Assembly (NCBI GenBank): GCA_945897655.1
Contig: CAMDHB010000008.1
Span: 1 to 25,481 of the forward strand
Direction: 5' to 3'
Length of the DNA: 25,481 nucleotides
Origin: Pseudorhodobacter antarcticus
GTDB lineage: Bacteria > Pseudomonadota > Alphaproteobacteria > Rhodobacterales > Rhodobacteraceae
Part shown: one piece after another, positions 1 to 6,010 of the stretch
Numbering within the stretch: the stretch's first letter is position 1
How the letters are laid out: every line of letters starts with the position of its first letter
Translations under genes and position numbers: made by a program
The notes under the pieces: generated by a model
What the model was told of the DNA's origin: nothing
Seen by the model: the letters and a program-made list of their open reading frames with translations, nothing else
Database searches by the model: none

Positions 1-75
1 CTGCGCCGCGATCAGGCCGACTATATCGGCGTCAGCGTCGAAGGCCCGTTCAAGTCGGAGCACTACCGCTACTGA
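1..75 (+). CDS. ahcY: Adenosylhomocysteinase, C-terminal 24 residues (partial)
   Basis: The window opens inside a reading frame that ends at TGA 73-75. The visible tail reads DYIGVSVEGPFKSEHYRY, which matches the highly conserved C-terminus of S-adenosylhomocysteine hydrolase, where the Lys and Tyr residues of the final segment reach into the NAD site of the neighbouring subunit. The enzyme splits S-adenosylhomocysteine into adenosine and homocysteine in the cytoplasm and so relieves product inhibition of methyltransferases. Only the tail is present, so the start, promoter and any SAH riboswitch lie outside the window. The short length limits the evidence, but this tail is distinctive. Confidence 0.88.
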   Translation: MRRDQADYIGVSVEGPFKSEHYRY

Positions 76-118
76 TTGCCGATGGGGAAACCCGCCGGAA
101 CATTTTCCTTTGTCTGCG

Positions 119-141
119 GGGCGCACTGACCTAGTGTGCCC
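119..141 (+). other. Hairpin between ahcY and the DUF2853 gene
   Basis: A 9-bp stem pairs 119-127 with 133-141 (one G-U pair) around a 5-base loop. It lies 43 bases after the ahcY stop and 43 bases before the next start. No T-run follows, so it is not a classical intrinsic terminator. It may be a 3' stabilising or rho-dependent end structure for ahcY. A weak promoter-like pair (TTGTCT at 110, TAGTGT at 132, 16-base spacer) overlaps the same bases. The hairpin is seen directly; its role is inferred. Confidence 0.35.
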
Positions 142-184
142 AGCAGTGCTTTGGGCCGGACAGGCCCGGATATGGGGGGATGGA

Positions 185-526
185 ATGGGCAAGCGCGACG
201 ACTTGATTGCGAAATACGCCGAAGATTTGCAGACCAAATGCAGGATCAATCCCGACATGGCCCTGTTGACCAAGGTGACCATCGGTTGCGGCCCGGCGAT
301 TTATGATGCCGACGCCGCGACCGTGGCCGGGTCGGATGAGGCCGAGGTTGAGACGATCAAGCGCAACTTCCTGATCAAGAAGCTTGGCCTGCCCGATGGC
401 CCCGCCCTGACCGAGGCGATCGACGCTGTGATTGATACCTATGGCCGGTCAGACCGCCACAAATACCGGGCAGTTGTTTATTACATGCTGACCAAGCATT
501 TCGGCAAAGAGGCCGTCTACGCATAA
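185..526 (+). CDS. DUF2853 family protein
   Basis: A 113-residue soluble protein with no signal peptide or membrane segment. I recognise the family (DUF2853, small alphaproteobacterial proteins of about 110 residues) from the N-terminal KRDDLIAKYAEDL, the central LLTKVTIGCGPAIYDADAA and the C-terminal YRAVVYYMLTKHFGKEAVYA. The biochemical function is unknown. Start choice: ATG 185 is preceded by a purine-rich GGGGGGATGG and gives the usual family N-terminus. An in-frame upstream extension to 110 is out of character (Cys, Trp and Gly rich) and crosses a hairpin. The gene stands alone, following ahcY by 109 bases, and the next plus-strand terminator is 360 bases downstream. Confidence 0.8.
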   Translation: MGKRDDLIAKYAEDLQTKCRINPDMALLTKVTIGCGPAIYDADAATVAGSDEAEVETIKRNFLIKKLGLPDGPALTEAIDAVIDTYGRSDRHKYRAVVYYMLTKHFGKEAVYA

Positions 527-926
527 GATCAGGGTGTCCAGATATCGACATCGCCCAAAGCACAATAAGATCAAGGTCTTGGTTGCTTGAGTTAACCTTT
601 TGAAAAGGGTTCGGCAGGGTGCGGGCCCGTGGCTGCCCAGCGCAGCGCAAAAAGCTGCGGCAAACCTTTCCACCTGGTTAATGAAAATCGGCAAAATATT
701 GATTTTATTGAATATTGCAAAGTGTCCACATGTGGACGCTCCGCAAATCCGGCCAGCTTTGCCTCAAATCCAAGGGGCTTTCCCTTTGCACGACTCGCAG
801 GGAACCCCTATACCCAACCCAAGGACATCATGTCCGGGACCTTTATCGAACACGTGTGGTGCTGAGGGAGCACGTGGGGTGGATGGGGGTCCCTTAGGGG
901 TAGGGGGCCCCCGTTTTTTCTCCGCC
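527..926. other. Gene-free interval between DUF2853 and DUF1761 genes
   Basis: About 400 bases without a credible coding region. Short open frames exist on both strands, but none has a good ribosome site or a recognisable product. The interval holds an AT-rich stretch near 690-722, a perfect 14-bp palindrome at 724-737 (GTCCACATGTGGAC), a compound stem at 773-809 (AGGGG and TCCCT arms against AGGGA and CCCCT), a 13-base palindrome at 823-835, two CACGTG hexamers at 851 and 871, and a strong terminator at 885-919. This density of self-complementary elements ending in a terminator suggests a non-coding RNA or a long structured 3' UTR (see findings). Confidence 0.6.
885..919 (+). terminator. Rho-independent terminator
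   Basis: The arms GGGGGTCCC (885-893) and GGGGCCCCC (904-912) form a 9-bp stem with a single G-U pair around a 10-base loop. It is followed by G and six T residues (914-919). The T-run is on the plus strand, so it ends rightward transcription before the convergent DUF1761 gene. The nearest upstream plus-strand gene stops 358 bases earlier, which is unusually far for a gene-specific terminator. Confidence 0.8.
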
Positions 927-1322
927 TCAGAACAGCCCCAAGATCAACCCCATGATCGCGCAACCCACCACAGAATTCACCCCATCAATCACCGTCAGCG
1001 CCGGTTTCCGCATGGAAAAGGCATAGTTCATGGCCATCCAAGGCGTGATCAGAAACGCCCCGATCCCCAACCCCGCCACGACGCTGCCCCCGATGCTGAC
1101 AATCCCGGACGACGCGAACACATGCCGCATCATGCCCGCAACCACTACCATAGCCAGCAAACCCACCACGAACGGCATCACGCTGCCATTTCCCTGCGGC
1201 CGCCCATTCGCATCGACCGCAATCTCAGCCGCCGCGATCCATGGCTTTGACATCGCGATGTACCAGACCGCCCCAAAGGCAAACGCCCCCAAAGCCGCCG
1301 CCAGAACGTTGATGAATTCCAT
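927..1322 (-). CDS. DUF1761 family integral membrane protein
   Basis: A 131-residue protein made almost entirely of hydrophobic segments. Roughly four membrane helices can be seen: residues 4-24, about 49-67, 73-92 and the C-terminal 110-131. The arrangement and the N-terminal FINVLAAALGAFAFGAVWY with SKPW after it are typical of the DUF1761 family, whose function is unknown. Start choice: ATG 1322 is preceded by GGGAGGAC, an excellent ribosome site; the open frame continues to 1376 but that part runs into the upstream gene. It follows the EVE-domain gene by 25 bases and is probably the last member of the minus-strand tsaD-gpsA-YciI-EVE transcript. Confidence 0.8.
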   Translation of the reverse strand: MEFINVLAAALGAFAFGAVWYIAMSKPWIAAAEIAVDANGRPQGNGSVMPFVVGLLAMVVVAGMMRHVFASSGIVSIGGSVVAGLGIGAFLITPWMAMNYAFSMRKPALTVIDGVNSVVGCAIMGLILGLF

Positions 1323-1347
1323 TTTGTCCTCCCTTAATCCCCGTAGG

Positions 1348-1770
1348 TTATAAATCCACCACACCACCCAGATCACAGATGATCTGCCATTCCTCGTCGC
1401 TCACCGGCTGCACCGACAGCCGCGAGTTGTTGATCAATACCATCTTCTCCAGCCCCGGCACATGCTTGCACCGCTCCAACCCGATGGGCGTGGTCAGCCG
1501 CGCGACGGGGCGAAAGTGGACGCAATCCCAGCGCGGGTCGGTGCCCTGACTTTCGGGGGCGCTGAGACGGGTCACCTCGACCACGCCGACAATCTCTTTC
1601 CCGATGTTGGAGTGATAGAAGAACGCCCGCTCCCCCAGCGTCATCAGCCGCATGTTGTTGCGGGCACCATAGTTGCGGATGCCGTGCCATTCCTCGTCCA
1701 CAGGCAACTTGTCGACAAGGCTTTGAAAGCTGATGGCGTCGGGTTCGGATTTGAAAAGCCAGTAGGCCAT
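1348..1770 (-). CDS. EVE domain-containing protein (thymocyte nuclear protein 1-like)
   Basis: A 140-residue single-domain protein. MAYWLFKSEPDAISFQSL at the N-terminus, EWHGIRNYGARNNMR at 28-41, FYHSNIGKEIVGVVEV at 51-66 and the DPRWDCVHFRP segment at 79-88 are hallmarks of the EVE fold, a PUA-like domain related to YTH domains that binds modified bases in nucleic acids. Stand-alone bacterial EVE proteins of this length are common in alphaproteobacteria, but their physiological ligand is not settled. The start overlaps the stop of the upstream YciI-like gene by one base (TGATG), implying translational coupling. Family assignment is confident; function is not. Confidence 0.88.
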   Translation of the reverse strand: MAYWLFKSEPDAISFQSLVDKLPVDEEWHGIRNYGARNNMRLMTLGERAFFYHSNIGKEIVGVVEVTRLSAPESQGTDPRWDCVHFRPVARLTTPIGLERCKHVPGLEKMVLINNSRLSVQPVSDEEWQIICDLGGVVDL

Positions 1771-2042
1771 CAGCCGATCACCTTTTTCCATTCTCGAATG
1801 CTGACATCGGCAAACAACCCAGCCAGTGCATAGGGGTCGCCCGCCGCCCAACCTTGGGCCGCTTTCAGGCTGTCCACCGACAACACAATCAGCGACCCGG
1901 TCATCGCCCCGTCGGTGCCCAGAAACGGCCCCGCCATTTCGACCACGCCGGTCTGTTCGATATAGGCCAGATGGGCCGTTCTGGTGTCCATCCGGATTTG
2001 CAGCGCACCGGGTTTGTCGGTGCAGATCAGGGCCACGCGCAT
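1770..2042 (-). CDS. YciI-like protein
   Basis: A 90-residue YciI/YCII-related protein with a ferredoxin-like alpha/beta fold: MRVALICTDKPGALQIR at the N-terminus, HLAYI with the conserved His, GPFLGTDGAMTGSLIVL, and DPYALAGLF near the end. The family's His and Asp residues are present, but the reaction is unknown for most members. Three in-frame starts are adjacent (GTG 2048, ATG 2045, ATG 2042). I chose 2042 because AGGAG then sits 5 bases upstream and the protein begins as relatives do; ATG 2045, overlapping the gpsA stop as TGATG, is nearly as good. It is the middle member of the minus-strand operon. Confidence 0.85.
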   Translation of the reverse strand: MRVALICTDKPGALQIRMDTRTAHLAYIEQTGVVEMAGPFLGTDGAMTGSLIVLSVDSLKAAQGWAAGDPYALAGLFADVSIREWKKVIG

Positions 2043-2044
2043 CA

Positions 2045-2998
2045 TCACTCCTGTTTCAAGGGTCGGGACATCAGGCTGATCACAGCTTGGTCCAAGGGTA
2101 TCTTCTGGTCAATCAGATCGGCGACCATCCGGGTAATGGGCATGTCCACCTGCAGGCCCGCCGCCATCCGCGCAACAGCGCGAGAGGTTGCAACCCCTTC
2201 CACCGTCACGCCCGGGTCAAAGGCGGCACCGGATCCCAACGCCAGACCAAAGCGCAGATTGCGCGACTGGGTCGAAGTGCAGGTCAGCACCAGATCGCCA
2301 AAGCCGGACAGGCCCATCAACGTCTCGGGCCGCGCGCCAAGGCTGGCGGAAAAGCGCAGCATTTCGGCAAAGCCCCGCGTCATCAGGGCAGCCCGGGCCG
2401 ATTCGCCCAAGCCCGCGCCCAGCACGACCCCGGCGGCGATTGCGATCACATTCTTCAACGCTCCGCCCAGTTCGGCACCGATGACATCAGTGGTGCGGTA
2501 AATGCGAAGCGTCGGGGTTGAGAGAAGGTGTTGCAGACCCTCCCCCTCGGCCACGGCCAATGTCAGGGCCGTCGGCAGGCCTTTGGCGATATCGGCGGCG
2601 AAACTGGGGCCGGTCAGGATGCCAGCCACGGCCTGTGGTATAGCTGCCCGGATCAGGGCTGTAGCCCCTTGCAGGGTGTTCAGGTCAACGCCTTTGCTGC
2701 AGGCGATCAGGGCCGAGTTGGTCAGAGCCTGCGGATGGTCGCGCAGGAAGGCGCTAAGGGTCTGCATCGGAACGGTCAACAAGATGACATCCGCCCCGCG
2801 CAGGTCCAGCGGGTCAGCGGTCACGGTCACGCTTGCGGGCAGCAGGCCGTCCGGCAGGCGGCCCATGTTGCGCCGGGTCTGCCGCATGGCCTGCGCCTGC
2901 TCCCCATCCCGGGCCCACAGCGTGACATCCCGGCTGTCCTGACCCAAGGCGATGGCCAAGGCCGTGCCAAAGGCCCCGGCACCGGCGATCCCGATCAT
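2045..2998 (-). CDS. gpsA: Glycerol-3-phosphate dehydrogenase [NAD(P)+]
   Basis: A 317-residue cytoplasmic enzyme reducing dihydroxyacetone phosphate to sn-glycerol 3-phosphate, the backbone for phospholipid synthesis. The N-terminal Rossmann motif GIAGAGAFGTALA (residues 3-15), the CSKGVDL segment at 100-105, LTGPSFAADIAKGLPTALT (128-146) and the catalytic-lysine segment GALKNVIAIAAG (Lys182) are all intact, and the length is normal. ATG 2998 overlaps the tsaD stop by four bases (ATGA), so translation is probably coupled; longer in-frame extensions run back through tsaD. tsaD-gpsA linkage is common in Rhodobacteraceae and does not imply shared biochemistry. Confidence 0.95.
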   Translation of the reverse strand: MIGIAGAGAFGTALAIALGQDSRDVTLWARDGEQAQAMRQTRRNMGRLPDGLLPASVTVTADPLDLRGADVILLTVPMQTLSAFLRDHPQALTNSALIACSKGVDLNTLQGATALIRAAIPQAVAGILTGPSFAADIAKGLPTALTLAVAEGEGLQHLLSTPTLRIYRTTDVIGAELGGALKNVIAIAAGVVLGAGLGESARAALMTRGFAEMLRFSASLGARPETLMGLSGFGDLVLTCTSTQSRNLRFGLALGSGAAFDPGVTVEGVATSRAVARMAAGLQVDMPITRMVADLIDQKIPLDQAVISLMSRPLKQE

Positions 2999-4095
2999 GC
3001 CTTGGCCCCCTTCTTGCCCGAGCCGATCATCGGGGCAGCGCGGGGGTCCAGCGGCCAGCGGGGGCGGGCGACGAGTGTCATGGCATCTGGGCCTTCGGTG
3101 CGGAAGCGTTCCAGACCGGCCCAGGCAATCATGGCCGCGTTGTCGGTGCAAAGACGCAAGGGCGGGGCGGTGAAGGGGGTACCCGTGGCGGCTGAAACAG
3201 TCTCTAATGCGGCCTTTAGGGTCGCATTAGCGGCTACACCCCCTGCCACGGCAAAGGCTTTGGGGTGGTAGGAGCGGTCAAGGCAGATGAACAGGGCACG
3301 GCGGGATTTCTCGGCCAGAACGGCGGCCACAGCGGCCTGAAATCCGGCGCAAAGGTCATTGCGGTCTTGCTGGGTGATGCCGCCTTGCCGCGCCACCAGA
3401 TCATCCCGCGCCCGCAGAACCGCCGTTTTCAGGCCGGAAAAGGACAGATCGCACCCGGGCCGGTCCAACAGCGGCCGGGGAAAGCGAAAGCGTGCAGGGT
3501 CGCCCAGACGTGCCGCCTGTTCGACCGCAGGACCGCCGGGTTGCGGCAGGCCAAGCAGTTTTGCCACCTTGTCAAACGCCTCGCCCGGGGCATCATCGAT
3601 CGTGCCGCCCAGGCGTTCAAAGGTGTTCGGGCCGCTAACGATCAGAAACTGGCAATGCCCGCCTGAGACGAGAAGGATCAGGTAGGGAAATTCCACCCCA
3701 TCGGTCAGCCGCGGCGTCAGCGCGTGCCCGGCCAGATGGTTGACCCCGATCAGCGGCAGGCCAGTCGCGGCGCAGATCCCCTTTGCCAGCATCACGCCGG
3801 ACAGGACACCGCCAATCAGGCCGGGCCCGGCGGTGACAGCAATCGCATCCAGATCGCCCAAACCCACGCCCGCCTTGGCCAAGGCGCGCTCCACACACAG
3901 ATCCAGCCGTTCCACATGGGCGCGGGCGGCGATTTCGGGGACAACGCCGCCGAAATCGGCGTGCAGGTCGGTCTGGCCTTGCACTTCGGACGACAAAATC
4001 ACAGCGCCTTGATGTGGGTCAGCGCGGACGACGGCGGCAGCCGTATCATCGCAACTGCTTTCGATCCCAAGAATGGTCAGACCTTCGCCCATCAT
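2995..4095 (-). CDS. tsaD: tRNA N6-adenosine threonylcarbamoyltransferase
   Basis: A 366-residue ASKHA-fold enzyme that, with TsaB and TsaE, transfers the threonylcarbamoyl group to A37 of ANN-decoding tRNAs (t6A). Visible landmarks are ILGIESSCDDTAAAVV (8-23), RAHVERLD (58-65), the metal-binding GVNHLAGH with His120 and His124, LLVSGGHCQ (141-149), DAPGEAFDKVAKLLGLP, GGVAANATL and the metal-ligand Asp318 in CTDNAAM. Start choice is between adjacent ATGs at 4095 and 4092. Neither has a strong Shine-Dalgarno sequence (GGCGG lies just upstream); both give the short leader normal in the family. It is divergent from hemD with only 42 bases between starts, and is probably the first gene of the minus-strand operon. 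Confidence 0.95.
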   Translation of the reverse strand: MMGEGLTILGIESSCDDTAAAVVRADPHQGAVILSSEVQGQTDLHADFGGVVPEIAARAHVERLDLCVERALAKAGVGLGDLDAIAVTAGPGLIGGVLSGVMLAKGICAATGLPLIGVNHLAGHALTPRLTDGVEFPYLILLVSGGHCQFLIVSGPNTFERLGGTIDDAPGEAFDKVAKLLGLPQPGGPAVEQAARLGDPARFRFPRPLLDRPGCDLSFSGLKTAVLRARDDLVARQGGITQQDRNDLCAGFQAAVAAVLAEKSRRALFICLDRSYHPKAFAVAGGVAANATLKAALETVSAATGTPFTAPPLRLCTDNAAMIAWAGLERFRTEGPDAMTLVARPRWPLDPRAAPMIGSGKKGAKA

Positions 4096-4101
4096 CCGCC
4101 G

Positions 4102-4130
4102 TTGCCCAAAACCCCTGCCGCAGGTAACAC
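4102..4130 (+). promoter_or_regulatory. Weak candidate promoter for hemD
   Basis: TTGCCC at 4102-4107 and TAACAC at 4125-4130 are separated by 17 bases. The expected start would fall at about 4137-4138, on the hemD ATG itself. Matches to consensus are modest (about 4/6 and 3/6), so this is only a candidate. Confidence 0.25.
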
Positions 4131-4137
4131 CAAGACT

Positions 4138-4860
4138 ATGGCCACACAATCTGCGATCTTGTTGACCCGGCCGGCAGCGCAATCCCAGCGCTTTGCCGAC
4201 GCCCTGCGCGCCCGTGTCCCGGATGTGGTGGTTGTGATCTCGCCGCTGATCGTGCCCGCATTTCTGACGCCCGATCTTCCAAGCCGCGATTGGACCGGGG
4301 TCATCTTCTCGTCCGAGACTGCCGTGCAGGCGGCAAGGCGGATTGCTGCCGATGGCGTGGCCTTGCCCAAACATGCCTTTTGTGTGGGCGCGCAGACGGC
4401 GCGGATTGCGAGCGAGGCGGGATTTGAAGCGCTGTCCGCCGAGCGCGATGGTCAGGCCTTGCTGGCGCTGATCCGGGCACAGTCTAACGCTGGGCCGCTG
4501 CTATACCTGTGCGGACGCGAGGCGCGATTTGATTTGGCAAAAGCATTGTCTGATGGCGGATTAGAGACCGTTTCGGCCGTAGTTTACGCCCAGAACATCC
4601 AACCCCTGACCGCCGAGGCGACCGATTTGCTGCAGCAGGACACCCCGGTTCTGGCACCTGTCTTTTCCCCCCGGACCGGAACCATTCTGGCCCAGGAACT
4701 GGCCCGGATCGGGGCGCGGGCCCGGGTTCATGTGGTGGCGATCAGTCAGGCCGCGGGTGCCGCTTTCCCGCCCCAAGACGTGACCACTGCGCTGCATCCC
4801 GATGCCCCTGCCATGCTTCAGGCGGTGACATCGCGGTTGCTGGACCCCACGCCACCTTGA
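4138..4860 (+). CDS. hemD: Uroporphyrinogen-III synthase
   Basis: A 240-residue protein that would cyclise hydroxymethylbilane to uroporphyrinogen III, the branch point of haem, bacteriochlorophyll and cobalamin synthesis. The HemD family is poorly conserved, so recognition rests on several weak signatures: ILLTRPAAQSQRFADAL near the N-terminus, GVIFSSETAVQAA (53-65), the CVGAQTARIASEAGF segment (about 81-95), LLYLCGREAR, and AVVYAQN before the second half, together with the gene context (tsaD upstream, mitofilin-like and HemY genes downstream). ATG 4138 is the first sensible start: the frame stays open back to 3724, but that part is antisense to tsaD. No Shine-Dalgarno sequence is visible before this ATG. 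Confidence 0.87.
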   Translation: MATQSAILLTRPAAQSQRFADALRARVPDVVVVISPLIVPAFLTPDLPSRDWTGVIFSSETAVQAARRIAADGVALPKHAFCVGAQTARIASEAGFEALSAERDGQALLALIRAQSNAGPLLYLCGREARFDLAKALSDGGLETVSAVVYAQNIQPLTAEATDLLQQDTPVLAPVFSPRTGTILAQELARIGARARVHVVAISQAAGAAFPPQDVTTALHPDAPAMLQAVTSRLLDPTPP

Positions 4861-4870
4861 ACACGGGACC

Positions 4871-4906
4871 CTGCGCGCATTAGGTTATGGCTGGCGGTGC
4901 GCGCAG
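4871..4906 (+). repeat. 8-bp perfect inverted repeat before the mitofilin-like gene
   Basis: CTGCGCGC (4871-4878) and GCGCGCAG (4899-4906) are separated by 20 bases in the 73-base gap between hemD and the next gene. No T-run follows. It could be a hairpin in a hemD read-through transcript or a two-half-site operator. The repeat is seen directly; the role is inferred. Confidence 0.4.
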
Positions 4907-4933
4907 CAGTCCACAGGTTAGGAAGGACATCTT

Positions 4934-6001
4934 ATGACCGATACACCGGACCCGATTGCCGAAGCGGTGCCCGCACCGGACCCGAACCCGCCCGCCGCAC
5001 AAAACCGCGCCTCGCCGGTTCTGCCGATTGTGGGTGGTGTGGTGGCAGCGGTTCTTGGCTTTGGCCTGGCCCAAGTGGTGCCGGGTGGCTGGCCAATGGG
5101 GTCTGTGACCTCGGTCGAGGCGGACGTTGCCGCGCAGGCGACCAGGATCGCGGCTCTGGAAGCAGCGGTTGCCGAACTGTCGGACCTCCGCGCGCCGATG
5201 GTGGACACAGCGCTTGATGCCCGGGTTTCGGCGTTGGAGGCTGCCAGTAGCAACGCCGGCACGCCCGATATTGCGCCGCTTTTGGCCCGGATAGATGACC
5301 TGGAAGTTCGGCTGACAGCGCTTGCCGCCTTGCCGCAGGCCGCAGGGACGCTGGATCAGACCGAACTGGCCAGTTTGCAGGCCGCGGTCACTGAACTGCA
5401 AACCAATGGTATTCCCGCCGCCGCCCTGACTGCCGCCACCACGGCTGTTGACGAAAAGCTGGCCGAGGTTGATGCCAAGATCGCCACGATCCGGGCCGAG
5501 GCTGAGGCGATTGCGAAAAGCACGGCCAACCGTGCCGCACTGGGGCAGATCATGGCCGCCCTGGACAGTGGGGCGCCCTTTGCTGCGGCGCTGGCGGGAC
5601 TTTCGGACGTGGCGTTGCCCGAGGTGATTGCCGCAAATGCCGAAACCGGCTTGCCAAGCCTGCAATCCCTGCGCGAAAGTTTCCCCGATGCCGCGCGGAT
5701 GGCACTGGAAGCCGCCTTGCGTGCGAATGCCGGTCAGGGCTGGACCGACCGTCTGGCGACATTCCTGCGCGGCCAGACCGGCGCGCGGTCCCTGGCCCCG
5801 CGCGAAGGCACCGATCCTGATGCCGTCCTGTCGCGCGCCGAAGCGGCCTTGGCGGCGGCTGACCTTCCGACTGCCCTGACCGAACTGCAATCCCTGCCGC
5901 CCGAGGCGCAGGCCGCCATGTCGGGCTGGCTGGCCCGCGCCACGGTGCGCCAAGACGCGACGGTTGCCTTGCAAGACCTTCTTGCCAAAGCCGAAATGTA
6001 G
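4934..6001 (+). CDS. Mitofilin (Mic60)-like inner-membrane protein
   Basis: A 355-residue protein with a Pro-rich cytoplasmic N-terminus (1-27), one membrane helix (about 28-50), a long helical and coiled-coil stretch (about 57-200; repeated heptads such as ATRIAALEAAVAEL) and a helical C-terminal domain (about 200-355). This order matches alphaproteobacterial mitofilin proteins, relatives of mitochondrial Mic60, which shape and tether the inner membrane from the periplasm. Location between hemD and hemY is the known conserved context for these genes. It is shorter than many homologues. Start: ATG 4934 follows AGGAAGGA at good spacing. The Ala-rich composition weakens pure sequence matching; order and context carry the call. 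Confidence 0.8.
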   Translation: MTDTPDPIAEAVPAPDPNPPAAQNRASPVLPIVGGVVAAVLGFGLAQVVPGGWPMGSVTSVEADVAAQATRIAALEAAVAELSDLRAPMVDTALDARVSALEAASSNAGTPDIAPLLARIDDLEVRLTALAALPQAAGTLDQTELASLQAAVTELQTNGIPAAALTAATTAVDEKLAEVDAKIATIRAEAEAIAKSTANRAALGQIMAALDSGAPFAAALAGLSDVALPEVIAANAETGLPSLQSLRESFPDAARMALEAALRANAGQGWTDRLATFLRGQTGARSLAPREGTDPDAVLSRAEAALAAADLPTALTELQSLPPEAQAAMSGWLARATVRQDATVALQDLLAKAEM

Positions 6002-6010
6002 GGGGCGGAC

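Noticed and set aside
720..740. Replication origin or DnaA-box cluster around GTCCACATGTGGAC
   Set aside because: Only one TCCACA-like half is present with a nearby AT-rich stretch; there is no cluster of DnaA boxes and no origin-linked genes.
629..865. 78-codon plus-strand frame inside the gene-free interval
   Set aside because: No recognisable domain, no ribosome site, and it runs across three palindromes that are better explained as RNA or DNA structure.
600..1250. Long plus-strand open frame (216 codons) through the gene-free interval and antisense to the DUF1761 gene
   Set aside because: His/Pro/Arg-rich composition typical of an antisense shadow, no ribosome site, and the opposite strand carries a clear membrane-protein gene.
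3724..4137. 138-codon N-terminal extension of hemD
   Set aside because: It is antisense to the highly conserved tsaD coding region and would add unrelated sequence to HemD, which begins normally at 4138.
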